NCBI GenBank assembly: GCA_002398105.1
Contig: DHCD01000108.1
Span: 1-5,652 of the forward strand
DNA: 5,652 bases
From: Syntrophomonas sp. UBA4911
GTDB lineage: Bacteria > Bacillota > Syntrophomonadia > Syntrophomonadales > Syntrophomonadaceae
Reading direction: 5' to 3'
Shown: in pieces, positions 1 to 5,466 of the stretch
Layout of the letters: each line of letters opens with the position of its first letter
Numbering within the stretch: position 1 is the stretch's first letter
Translations under genes and position numbers: made by a program
Notes under the pieces: generated by a model
Seen by the model: the letters and a program-made list of their open reading frames with translations, nothing else
Told to the model about the DNA's origin: nothing
The model's database searches: none

Positions 1-75
1 CATTATGAGCTAGCTGTAACAGTAAATTGTATTTGCGGCAACAACAATCAGAATTGGCCATAGCATATTCCACAT
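1..75 (-). pseudogene. N-terminal fragment of an EamA/DMT-type transporter, frame broken
   Basis: Read on the minus strand from an ATG at 75-73, the frame gives MWNMLWPILIVVAANTIY, a hydrophobic first membrane segment. It resembles, from memory, the N-terminus of drug/metabolite transporter (EamA-like) proteins, which often begin with a 'WPI.LVV..N..Y' segment. A GGGAGG ribosome binding site at 85-90 lies nine bases ahead of this ATG. A second ATG at 80-78 is nearer to it but reaches a stop after ten codons, so 75 is the better start. The chosen frame meets a TAG at 12-10, after 21 codons. A +1 shift just before the stop would read VTASS, which fits the 'YH(I/V)xAKS' continuation of such proteins only loosely. 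I infer a frameshifted or decayed gene. Only the first codons are inside the window, so neither the family nor its integrity is secure; a chance ORF remains possible. Confidence 0.35.
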
Positions 76-95
76 AACATAAGACCTCCCGAAGA

Positions 96-133
96 AGATA
101 AAAAGCCGTATGCAGGCTAGCCTCGCATACGGC
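96..133 (-). terminator. Intrinsic terminator or attenuator hairpin, minus strand
   Basis: GCCGTATGC (105-113) is a perfect inverted repeat of GCATACGGC (125-133). The bases between them contain the palindrome AGGCTAGCCT (114-123), so the stem can extend almost without a loop apart from one bulged base. On the minus strand the hairpin is followed at once by TTTTTAT, the classic intrinsic-terminator pattern. No T-run follows it on the plus strand. It lies between a minus-strand promoter-like pair (170-198) and the ribosome binding site of the transporter-like frame at 75, so it could act as a leader attenuator instead of ending an upstream gene. I see no minus-strand gene upstream that it would terminate. 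Confidence 0.7.
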
Positions 134-169
134 AGGTGCTCATCCGATGATATATAACATTATGCATTT

Positions 170-198
170 ATTTTACATTAAAAGACTATGGATCGCAA
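170..198 (-). promoter_or_regulatory. Sigma-70/sigma-A type promoter, minus strand
   Basis: On the minus strand, TTGCGA (198-193) and TAAAAT (175-170) are separated by exactly 17 bases. They match the -35 consensus at four of six positions and the -10 consensus at five of six. The predicted transcription start is near 162-164. That gives a leader of about 88 bases which runs through the hairpin at 105-133 and reaches the ATG at 75. The region is AT-rich, so a chance match is possible. Confidence 0.4.
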
Positions 199-390
199 CA
201 GCCAATTCCTGTTTATCTCTACTCCGAACTCAATTACATATCGTTTTCTTTGACTTTACAATTCAATTCCACTTCGAACTTACTACAGAGTTGGATGTGA
301 GAATAGAAGCAACCTTGTTGTACCTCCTGGAGTATGGGGGATTGGATTAATGGAACGAGAGGAAAATAAAAATGGATTTATTAGAATTAA
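199..390. other. Stretch without a supportable gene
   Basis: A 67-codon open frame covers 147-350 on the plus strand, but its start has no ribosome binding site, the first codons overlap the minus-strand promoter candidate, and the translation does not resemble any family I know. Its stop overlaps an ATG (TAATG at 348-352) that opens only a 16-codon frame. I could not find the missing N-terminal half of the GrpB-like remnant here in any plus-strand frame. The stretch looks like non-coding or decayed DNA. Confidence 0.4.
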
Positions 391-672
391 TTATACATGA
401 TGCTGATACGGGAGTCTGACTGGTTCTAGCATCGTCTGTTTAAAGGACCTGATACTGATATCAATCTACATGTGTTCAGTTCAGGCACATCTGATATTGA
501 TAGAATGTTACGCTTTCGAGATTGGTTACGGTCCAATAAAACCGACCGGAAGAAATATGCGCAAGTCAAGCGAAGCTTGGCAAAGAATAAGTGGCGACAT
601 ATTCAGCACTGCGCGGATGCCAAAACGTCGATAGTTCAGGAAATCATGGAACGAGCGAATGCTAATATTTAG
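391..672 (+). pseudogene. GrpB-family protein, C-terminal remnant with in-frame stop
   Basis: GrpB-family proteins belong to the nucleotidyltransferase-like superfamily (UPF0157); their exact function is poorly known. Here the frame reads YMMLIRESDWF, then a TAG at 427-429, then HRLFKGPDTDINLHVFSSG and on through the typical C-terminal pattern of the family (MLRFRDWLRSN, YAQVKRSLA, ADAKTSIVQEIMERA) to a stop at 670-672. The stop falls where relatives usually have a Glu in 'DW(Y/F)EHR', so a single GAG to TAG change would explain it. The N-terminal half, with the nucleotidyltransferase-type 'GSTSV' region, is absent upstream, where another stop lies at 388-390. A GTG at 472 could open a 66-codon frame but has no ribosome binding site. 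I infer a truncated, decayed gene; the family assignment is firm, from recalled sequence pattern. Confidence 0.75.
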
Positions 673-679
673 CGTCAGA

Positions 680-708
680 TCATATTATGGTCAACCTTAA
701 TAATATGA
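680..708. repeat. 9-bp perfect inverted repeat upstream of the AraC-type regulator
   Basis: TCATATTAT (680-688) and ATAATATGA (700-708) are perfect inverted repeats around an 11-base centre. No T-run follows, so it is a poor intrinsic terminator for the GrpB remnant that ends eight bases earlier. A TATACT box at 715-720 lies directly downstream without a convincing -35. The repeat might be an operator of the regulator gene or its promoter region, but AT-rich inverted repeats also arise by chance. Confidence 0.4.
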
Positions 709-771
709 GTCGACTATACTGTGCACAGATTGTCGGATGGATAAATGCATCCTCTGATAATATTGATGATG

Positions 772-779
772 AAAGGAGG
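772..779 (+). promoter_or_regulatory. Ribosome binding site that sets the regulator start
   Basis: AAAGGAGG lies seven bases ahead of the ATG at 787. An in-frame ATG at 745 would add 14 residues (MHPLIILMMKGGCL), but that extension is itself encoded by this ribosome binding site and has none of its own. It also adds nothing resembling the family, so 787 is the start. Confidence 0.85.
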
Positions 780-786
780 CTGTTTG

Positions 787-1662
787 ATGGATTCTTTAAG
801 TAGTATGAATAATGCATTGGCTTATATTGAAGGGCACTTAACTGAAGATATTGATTATAGTAAAATTTCTAAAATTGCTTGTTGTTCAGAGTATCATTTT
901 AAGCGAATATTTTCTTTTTTATCAGGTATAAGCTTGTCTGAATATATTCGGAGAAGAAGACTAACGCTGGCTGCCCTTGATTTGAAAGATACAAATTTGA
1001 GAATAATTGATGTAGCTGTCAAGTACGGTTATAGTTCAGCTGATTCATTCTCCCGTGCTTTTCATTCTATACATGGCATTCTCCCTTCTGAAGCAAGGAG
1101 TGAGAATATGCAATTAAAAGCTTATCCTCGAATGACCTTTCAATTATCAATTAAAGGAGGATGCGAAATGAACTATCGTATTGTTGAAAAAGAGTCATTT
1201 AAGATAGTAGGATTTAAGAAGAGAGTTCCAGTTATTTTTGAAGGTGTCAATCCAGAGATTGCAAAAATGACCGAACTTTTAACACCGGAAGTTATTAAAC
1301 AATTAAAAGCAATTTCAGATGTAGAACCAAGAGGTATCATTAGTGCTTCCACTAATTTTTCAGAAGGTAGGATGGAAGGGAAAGGAGAATTAGATCATTA
1401 CATCGGAGTAGCAACTTCAATTGAAACAGCACAATTTAATGTATTGAATATAGAAACCAGTACCTGGGCAGTTTTCGAATCCATTGGACCATTCCCGGAA
1501 ACACTTCAAAATGTATGGGGAAGGATATACTCAGAGTGGTTTCCATCTTCAGGATATGAGGCGGTTGAAGGTCCTGAAATTTTGTGGAACGAGAGTCCAG
1601 ACACTGGAAATCCAAAGTATCGAAGCGAAATCTGGATTCCAGTAAATAAAAAAGACTATTAA
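787..1662 (+). CDS. AraC-family transcriptional regulator with GyrI-like effector-binding domain
   Basis: A 291-residue cytoplasmic regulator. Residues about 6-105 form the AraC-type DNA-binding domain with two helix-turn-helix units: one near 25-47 (ISKIACCSEYHFKRIFSF) and one near 73-103, which carries the family signature (DVAVKYGYSSADSFSRAF, then a G.LPSEAR end). Residues about 128-291 are a GyrI-like (RobA C-terminal, SOUL-related) domain, recognisable by WAVFESIGPFPETLQNVW, RIYSEWFPSSGYE and the closing EIWIPV. Members of this domain architecture bind small, often hydrophobic or cationic molecules and usually activate efflux or detoxification genes; the ligand here is unknown. Length and architecture are normal for the family. 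The gene is monocistronic: an AT-rich gap precedes it and an intrinsic terminator follows. A strong internal ribosome binding site precedes Met128, at the domain boundary. It is visibly richer in A/T third positions than the downstream genes. The closest possible target is the broken transporter-like frame on the opposite strand at 1-75, but that link is only positional. Confidence 0.93.
   Translation: MDSLSSMNNALAYIEGHLTEDIDYSKISKIACCSEYHFKRIFSFLSGISLSEYIRRRRLTLAALDLKDTNLRIIDVAVKYGYSSADSFSRAFHSIHGILPSEARSENMQLKAYPRMTFQLSIKGGCEMNYRIVEKESFKIVGFKKRVPVIFEGVNPEIAKMTELLTPEVIKQLKAISDVEPRGIISASTNFSEGRMEGKGELDHYIGVATSIETAQFNVLNIETSTWAVFESIGPFPETLQNVWGRIYSEWFPSSGYEAVEGPEILWNESPDTGNPKYRSEIWIPVNKKDY
1153..1170 (+). 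promoter_or_regulatory. Internal ribosome binding site and possible second start within the regulator
   Basis: AAAGGAGG (1153-1160) is followed after seven bases by an in-frame ATG (1168-1170), the same motif and spacing as at the true start of the gene. Translation from here would give a 164-residue protein consisting only of the GyrI-like domain, beginning MNYRIVEKE. The bases also encode IKGG of the full protein, so the match may come from protein sequence alone, but position exactly at the domain junction makes a second product plausible. Confidence 0.45.
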
Positions 1663-1684
1663 TTACATCAATGTTTATGATTGA

Positions 1685-1712
1685 GGGCGCTCCTAGTTAG
1701 AGTGCCCTTTTC
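1685..1712 (+). terminator. Intrinsic terminator after the AraC-type regulator
   Basis: GGGCGCTC (1685-1692) pairs with GAGTGCCC (1700-1707), with one G-T wobble and a seven-base loop, followed by TTTT. Flanking bases (A1684 with T1708) can extend the stem. It begins 22 bases after the regulator's stop codon. Confidence 0.85.
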
Positions 1713-1731
1713 GTAAACAATATGAGCGAGG

Positions 1732-1785
1732 GTGGATATGTTTCCGTCTGCCGATAGTCCCAAAAACGCAGTAGATATGTTTCCG
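1732..1785. repeat. 15-bp direct repeat, possible decayed insertion-sequence end
   Basis: GTGGATATGTTTCCG (1732-1746) recurs as GTAGATATGTTTCCG (1771-1785), one mismatch in fifteen, with a 39-base period. The stretch 1713-1830 has no gene. Short direct repeats a few tens of bases apart are known at the ends of IS21-family elements, where transposase binds, and the following AGGTTCAAAAATGACATTC seems familiar from such ends. No transposase frame or matching opposite end is in the window, so this is at most a remnant. It could also be a tandem regulator-binding site. Confidence 0.35.
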
Positions 1786-1897
1786 AGAACGGGTAGGTTC
1801 AAAAATGACATTCATTCTGTCCTCTCGAGCCACATTGAGACGGTGGTATTGATATAAAACCAGCCATTTGGACGATGCGAAAATGAGAAAATTATTC

Positions 1898-1903
1898 TAT
1901 AAT
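1898..1903 (+). promoter_or_regulatory. Candidate -10 box for the SLH protein gene
   Basis: A perfect TATAAT lies in the most AT-rich part of the 1713-2065 gap. No good -35 sits 16-18 bases upstream (ATGCGA at 17 bases); TTGGAC at 1868-1873 is too far away at 24 bases. If used, it gives a leader of about 155 bases containing the hairpin at 1995-2016 and the palindrome at 2027-2040. Confidence 0.3.
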
Positions 1904-1994
1904 TGTTGTAAAATAGTTCTTCGTGCCATTTTATACCGTTATGAAGAAAGATTCGGGAGGATGTTCGGCCGGAATGACGGCAGAAAACAAAACT

Positions 1995-2016
1995 GGGTTC
2001 TCAGCGCAAGAAACCC
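1995..2016 (+). other. Small hairpin in the leader of the SLH protein gene
   Basis: GGGTT (1995-1999) pairs with AACCC (2012-2016), and CT/AG can extend the stem past a bulged A. No T-run follows, so it is not a terminator. I compared the leader by eye with the c-di-GMP-I riboswitch pattern, which would suit a surface protein, and did not find its conserved core. It may be mRNA structure only. Confidence 0.25.
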
Positions 2017-2026
2017 GATGTGAAAA

Positions 2027-2040
2027 TTTGGCCGGCCAAA
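2027..2040. promoter_or_regulatory. 14-bp perfect palindrome just upstream of the SLH protein gene
   Basis: TTTGGCCGGCCAAA is fully self-complementary and ends 25 bases before the start codon. It could be a binding site for a dimeric regulator. As RNA it would fold poorly because there is no loop. Its position, well downstream of the TATAAT at 1898, would suit a repressor roadblock. No regulator is identified. Confidence 0.35.
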
Positions 2041-2065
2041 AACCGGGAAGGGATGGGACTTATAA

Positions 2066-4633
2066 ATGAGAAACACTACCAAAAAAACCTTGGCCATGAT
2101 CCTCTGTCTCACCATGATACTGACCCTGCTGCCGGCTGCGGCTCCAACCACCTTGGCCGCCGTGCCGCAGTGGACTGCGGTGGGCGGCCCGGGATTTTCC
2201 GCCGGTCTGGCCTTCTGTACCTCCATGGCCATTGCCGACGATGGAACCCTCTATGTCGCCTATAAAGGCAATAAAGCCGCGGTGATGAAATACACCGACG
2301 CCGGTTGGGAACTGGTGGGAAGCGCGGGATTTTCTGCTGGTACGACTGACTATATATCCCTGGCTTTGGCCGGCGGAACGCCCTACGTCGCCTATCAAGA
2401 TAACGCCAACGACGATAAAGCCACAGTGATGAAATACAACGGATCCGTCTGGGAGGCGGTATATACTCCTGGGTTTTCCACCGGTAAGGCGAATGATGTA
2501 TCTCTGGCCATTGACAGCGACGGAAATCCTTACGTCGCTTATGGCGACGGCAGCCCCGGATTTAAAGCCACAGTAATGAAATATAGTGACGTCACCGGTT
2601 GGGTAGCGGTGGGTAGCCCTAGATTTTCCTACGGTGAGGCTAAACGCATATCCCTGGACATAGACAGCAACGGGACGCCCTACGTTGCCTATCGCGATAG
2701 TGACTATAGCAGGGAAGCCACGGTGATGAAATACACCGATACCGGTTGGGTGGCGGTGGGCAGTGCGGGATTTTCCGCCGGTGTCGCGGAGTATACCTCC
2801 CTGGCTATAGACAGCAGCGGGACTCTCTACGTTGCATATAAGGATCAGTATTACCACGATAAAGCTACAGTAATGAAATACACCGACAGCGGCTGGGAGG
2901 CGGTGGGCAGCCCGGGATTTTCCGCCGGTGCTGCGACTTATACCTCCCTGGCCATAGACAGCAGCGGGACGCTCTACGTCGCATATACGGATAATTATTA
3001 CGACGATAAAGCCATGGTGATGAAATACACCGACAGCGGTTGGGAGGCGGTGGGCAGCTTGGGATTTTCCGCCGGTGCTGCGACTTATACCTCCCTGGCC
3101 ATTGGCAGCGACGGGACTCTTTATGTCGCTTATCAAGATATGGTCTATAGCCAAAAAGCCACGGTGATGCGGTACATACCGGACACCATTGCGCCGGTCC
3201 TGACTGCAGGCGGCGTAAGCCGCAGTTCGGACAGCGCGGCGACAGTTAGCTTTATCTCTGATGAAGAGGGCCAATACTATTATGAGGTGGTGGCGGAGGG
3301 CGCGGCGGCGCCGGCTATTGACACCAGCGGCGCGGGAACGGCCTGCGGCGCCGGTGAAAAGACCATCCCCCTGACCAGCCTGAGCGCCGGGGACCGGGAT
3401 ATCTACATAAAAGTCAAGGATGATTCCGGGAACGTCAGCGGCGCTTTAAGCATGACCATCCCCGCCCTGATGGCAGGAATCCCGAACCTGACCGCCACCG
3501 CCGGCTCCGCCAGGGTTAACCTGAACTGGACTCCGGTTGCTGGCTCGGTATCATACTCGGTCTATCAAAGTACGACTTCGGGAACCTATGGCAGCGCTTT
3601 GGACAGCGTAACGTCGTCGGTCTACAGCTATGATGTTACGGGGCTGACCAATAATACCACCTACTATTTCATGGTAAGCGCCCTGGATTCTTATGGAAAC
3701 ACGGCAGACTCCAACGAAGTAAGCGCCACCCCGTATCTGCATAGCAGCAGTTCCGGAGATGATGACGGCGGCAGCAACCCAACCGTTGAAACCAGCCAAG
3801 CAACCTCTGTAACTGAAACCACGGCCACTTTACAGGGGAAGATCGAATCTGACGGAAACGCCGACATTACTGAATATGGTTTTATGTACGGTATAGATAA
3901 GAGCAGCCTGACCAACAAAGAAAAGGTGGGAACCGGCAACCACCGGGGAATTTTCACTTGCGGACTGAGCGGCCTGGAAGCGGGCGCCACCTACTATTAC
4001 AAAGCCTATGCCCGCACAGATGACGCTATATTATATGGCGGCGTCTTGAACTTCACCACGGAAAAGGCCGTTCAACCGGAGCCAAAGCCGGAGCCGGAGC
4101 CGGAAGAAAAGCAGATGTTTTCCGATGTGCCGGACACTCACTGGGCCTATGCGTCCATAACCCAACTGTACCAAAAAGGAGCCGTCAGCGGTTATAAAGA
4201 CGGGAGCTTCAGGCCGGATGCCCCCATCACCCGGGCCGAATTTATCACGATCCTGGTAAAAGCCCTGGATTTGCAAGCTGCCGCGACAGTCCAAAACTTC
4301 AGTGACACTGCCGATCACTGGGCCCAGAAAAATATTGCTGCCGCCGTCTCCTTAAGCATTGCCGACGGTTATACGGACGGCAGCTTTAAACCCGACGCCC
4401 TCATCACCCGGGAGCAGATTGCGGTGATGGCGGTCAAGGCCGCCGGAGTCACGGCCGGTCTCGGTGAGACTGCCTTCGCGGATAATGATCAAATTTCATC
4501 CTGGGCAAAAAACAATGTGCTGGCGGCAGTAGACGCCGGTATCATGACAGGCTACCCGGACAATACCTTCCGCCCCCAGGGCAATGCCACCCGGGCGGAA
4601 GCGGTTTGGGTTATTCTGAATCTGATAAAATAG
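2066..4633 (+). CDS. Exported surface protein: seven-repeat beta-propeller, FN3-like modules and three SLH domains
   Basis: An 855-residue protein, exported and predicted to sit on the cell wall. Residues 1-32 are a signal peptide: basic RNTTKK, hydrophobic core, LAA end. Residues 36-374 are seven tandem repeats of 45-50 residues with the pattern W.AVG..GFS.G....SLAI...GT.YVAY.D....A.VMKY; seven copies suggest a seven-bladed beta-propeller. Residues 375-470 form an Ig/cadherin-like module (YIKVKDDSGNVSG), 471-557 a fibronectin type III domain (LNWTPVAGSVSYSVY, YYFMVSALDSYGN), and 573-669 a second FN3-like domain (TTATLQGKI, YYYKAYA). A Ser/Gly/Asp linker (558-572) and a Pro-Glu linker (670-683) separate modules. 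Residues 684-855 are three SLH domains with ITRAEF, ITREQI and ATRAEA motifs, which in this family bind pyruvylated wall polysaccharide. No catalytic domain is visible, so binding or adhesion is the likelier role. The start at 2066 is fixed by the signal peptide; the ribosome binding site is weak (GGGA seven bases upstream, or GAAGGGA at twelve). Third positions are GC-rich, unlike the regulator upstream. Confidence 0.95.
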   Translation: MRNTTKKTLAMILCLTMILTLLPAAAPTTLAAVPQWTAVGGPGFSAGLAFCTSMAIADDGTLYVAYKGNKAAVMKYTDAGWELVGSAGFSAGTTDYISLALAGGTPYVAYQDNANDDKATVMKYNGSVWEAVYTPGFSTGKANDVSLAIDSDGNPYVAYGDGSPGFKATVMKYSDVTGWVAVGSPRFSYGEAKRISLDIDSNGTPYVAYRDSDYSREATVMKYTDTGWVAVGSAGFSAGVAEYTSLAIDSSGTLYVAYKDQYYHDKATVMKYTDSGWEAVGSPGFSAGAATYTSLAIDSSGTLYVAYTDNYYDDKAMVMKYTDSGWEAVGSLGFSAGAATYTSLAIGSDGTLYVAYQDMVYSQKATVMRYIPDTIAPVLTAGGVSRSSDSAATVSFISDEEGQYYYEVVAEGAAAPAIDTSGAGTACGAGEKTIPLTSLSAGDRDIYIKVKDDSGNVSGALSMTIPALMAGIPNLTATAGSARVNLNWTPVAGSVSYSVYQSTTSGTYGSALDSVTSSVYSYDVTGLTNNTTYYFMVSALDSYGNTADSNEVSATPYLHSSSSGDDDGGSNPTVETSQATSVTETTATLQGKIESDGNADITEYGFMYGIDKSSLTNKEKVGTGNHRGIFTCGLSGLEAGATYYYKAYARTDDAILYGGVLNFTTEKAVQPEPKPEPEPEEKQMFSDVPDTHWAYASITQLYQKGAVSGYKDGSFRPDAPITRAEFITILVKALDLQAAATVQNFSDTADHWAQKNIAAAVSLSIADGYTDGSFKPDALITREQIAVMAVKAAGVTAGLGETAFADNDQISSWAKNNVLAAVDAGIMTGYPDNTFRPQGNATRAEAVWVILNLIK
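2171..3187 (+). repeat. Seven tandem coding repeats of about 147 bp (propeller blades)
   Basis: Repeat units begin at Trp36, 81, 129, 179, 228, 277 and 326, with lengths 45, 48, 50, 49, 49, 49 and 49 residues. The last three keep exactly 147 bp each and are very similar in DNA: 2894-2955 and 3041-3102 differ at only two bases in 62, with a 42-base exact run. The first three diverge in length and sequence. The gradient suggests recent duplication or gene conversion near the 3' end of the array and ageing at the 5' end. Confidence 0.9.
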
Positions 4634-4649
4634 GTTTTAGAACACTTAC

Positions 4650-4691
4650 CCTGGTTGATAAGTTTGATGCCGAGCCTATCAAATATCCAGG
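4650..4691 (+). terminator. Hairpin after the SLH gene, weak or atypical terminator
   Basis: CCTGG and TTGATA (4650-4660) pair with TATCAA (4677-4682) and CCAGG (4687-4691), with a four-base bulge. Only TTTAT follows, so it is a weak intrinsic terminator. A competing inner hairpin, TTTGAT (4663-4668) with ATCAAA (4678-4683), uses the same right-hand bases, so the two folds exclude each other. It starts 17 bases after the SLH gene's stop and is the only terminator candidate there. Confidence 0.4.
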
Positions 4692-4719
4692 TTTATAATG
4701 AGTTACCGTAGAAACGTCC

Positions 4720-4739
4720 GAGACCGCTGAAAAAGTCTC
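4720..4739 (+). other. Short inverted repeat in the methyltransferase leader
   Basis: GAGAC (4720-4724) and GTCTC (4735-4739) can form a five-bp stem with a ten-base loop ending in five A's. No T-run follows. A TATAAT at 4694-4699, without a -35 at proper spacing, is the nearest promoter-like box for the methyltransferase gene. Neither element is strong; I record them because this 172-base gap must hold the start signals of that gene or be read through. Confidence 0.2.
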
Positions 4740-4790
4740 TGGGGTAAACGGGTATATATAAATCATACATTGGCGATTAAATTTCCGGTT

Positions 4791-4796
4791 AAGGAG
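4791..4796 (+). promoter_or_regulatory. Ribosome binding site of the methyltransferase gene
   Basis: AAGGAG lies nine bases ahead of the ATG at 4806, a normal spacing, and supports that start. Confidence 0.8.
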
Positions 4797-4805
4797 TAAC
4801 TGACT

Positions 4806-5435
4806 ATGGGGGACAACAAAAAAATTTGGAACCGGTATTCCGCGCTGTATGATTTCGAGATTAATCGGTTTAACAAAGCGGCATACGAAGAAATGTACAA
4901 TTTGATGTCGGAAGTGCTGAAAGCCGATATGCGGGTTTTGGAAGTCGCCACTGGAACCGGTTTAATCGCGCTTGGCATAGCCAAATTTGTCCGGCAGATT
5001 GAAGCGACGGACTTCTCCCCCAAGATGATTGAAACCGCAAACAAGAAAATTGCTCCGTCAAATGTTAAATTTTCCATTGAAGACGCTACGGCATTAACCT
5101 TTGCGAATGACTCGTTTGATGCGGTCATCATTTCCAATGCTTTGCATATTATGCCAGACCCCAAAGCAGCACTTGTGAGTATCCGCAGGGTACTGAAACC
5201 TGACGGATTACTGATCGCACCGACCTTTGCGCATGGGCACTTGAAAAACGCTACCTGGAATCTGAACGCCAAAATCCTGAAACTCATCGGGTTTGAAACT
5301 TACTCGGAGTGGACGCCGGAGGAATATGTCGGGTTTATTGAGAAGAACGGTTTTTCTGTTGGCCGGCGGAAAGTATTGAGAGCCGCATTTCCGCTTGTCT
5401 ATCTTGAGGCGACTAAAGTCTGCCAATCTTTATAG
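4806..5435 (+). CDS. Class I SAM-dependent methyltransferase (UbiE/Methyltransf_11 type)
   Basis: A 209-residue soluble enzyme that transfers a methyl group from S-adenosylmethionine to an unknown acceptor. Motif I is VLEVATGTGL (residues 44-53), the Gly-rich loop that holds SAM. The acidic end of strand 2 is Asp69 (EATDFSPKMI), expected to bind the ribose. EDATALTFANDSFDAVIISN (92-111) covers the adenine-contacting Asp93 and motif II, and LKPDGLLIAPTF (130-141) is motif III. The order and the length are normal for the small UbiE-like group; the C-terminus (PEEYVGFIEKNGF) is like that of many unassigned members. Motif I has ATGTG where many relatives have GCGTG, a common variant. The acceptor cannot be told: quinone, small-molecule and lipid methylation all use this fold. 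It lies alone, 172 bases after the SLH gene on the same strand, and its third-position composition differs from that gene, so I do not infer a joint function. The start is set by AAGGAG nine bases upstream. Confidence 0.92.
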   Translation: MGDNKKIWNRYSALYDFEINRFNKAAYEEMYNLMSEVLKADMRVLEVATGTGLIALGIAKFVRQIEATDFSPKMIETANKKIAPSNVKFSIEDATALTFANDSFDAVIISNALHIMPDPKAALVSIRRVLKPDGLLIAPTFAHGHLKNATWNLNAKILKLIGFETYSEWTPEEYVGFIEKNGFSVGRRKVLRAAFPLVYLEATKVCQSL

Positions 5436-5466
5436 AATTAGGGTACTTAATGAGTTCCGGGAGACG

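Noticed and set aside
147..350. A 67-codon plus-strand open frame before the GrpB remnant
   Set aside because: There is no ribosome binding site, no family resemblance, and its start overlaps a minus-strand promoter candidate. I could not support it as a gene.
745..786. Upstream ATG at 745 as the start of the AraC-type regulator
   Set aside because: The 14 extra codons include the ribosome binding site of the ATG at 787, and there is no site ahead of 745.
1940..2065. A c-di-GMP or other known riboswitch in the SLH gene leader
   Set aside because: The leader has a hairpin and a palindrome, but by eye none of the conserved cores of the c-di-GMP-I class or other common classes appears, and there is no terminator stem before the start.
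2060..3274. A 404-codon open frame on the minus strand across the repeat array
   Set aside because: It mirrors the repeats of the plus-strand protein, has no recognisable domain, and its length follows from the repeated codon pattern and GC-rich third positions. The plus frame has a signal peptide and SLH domains, so this is a shadow.
4763..5287. A 174-codon minus-strand open frame opposite the methyltransferase
   Set aside because: The plus strand carries all the SAM-binding motifs in order with a proper ribosome binding site. The minus frame has no recognisable features.
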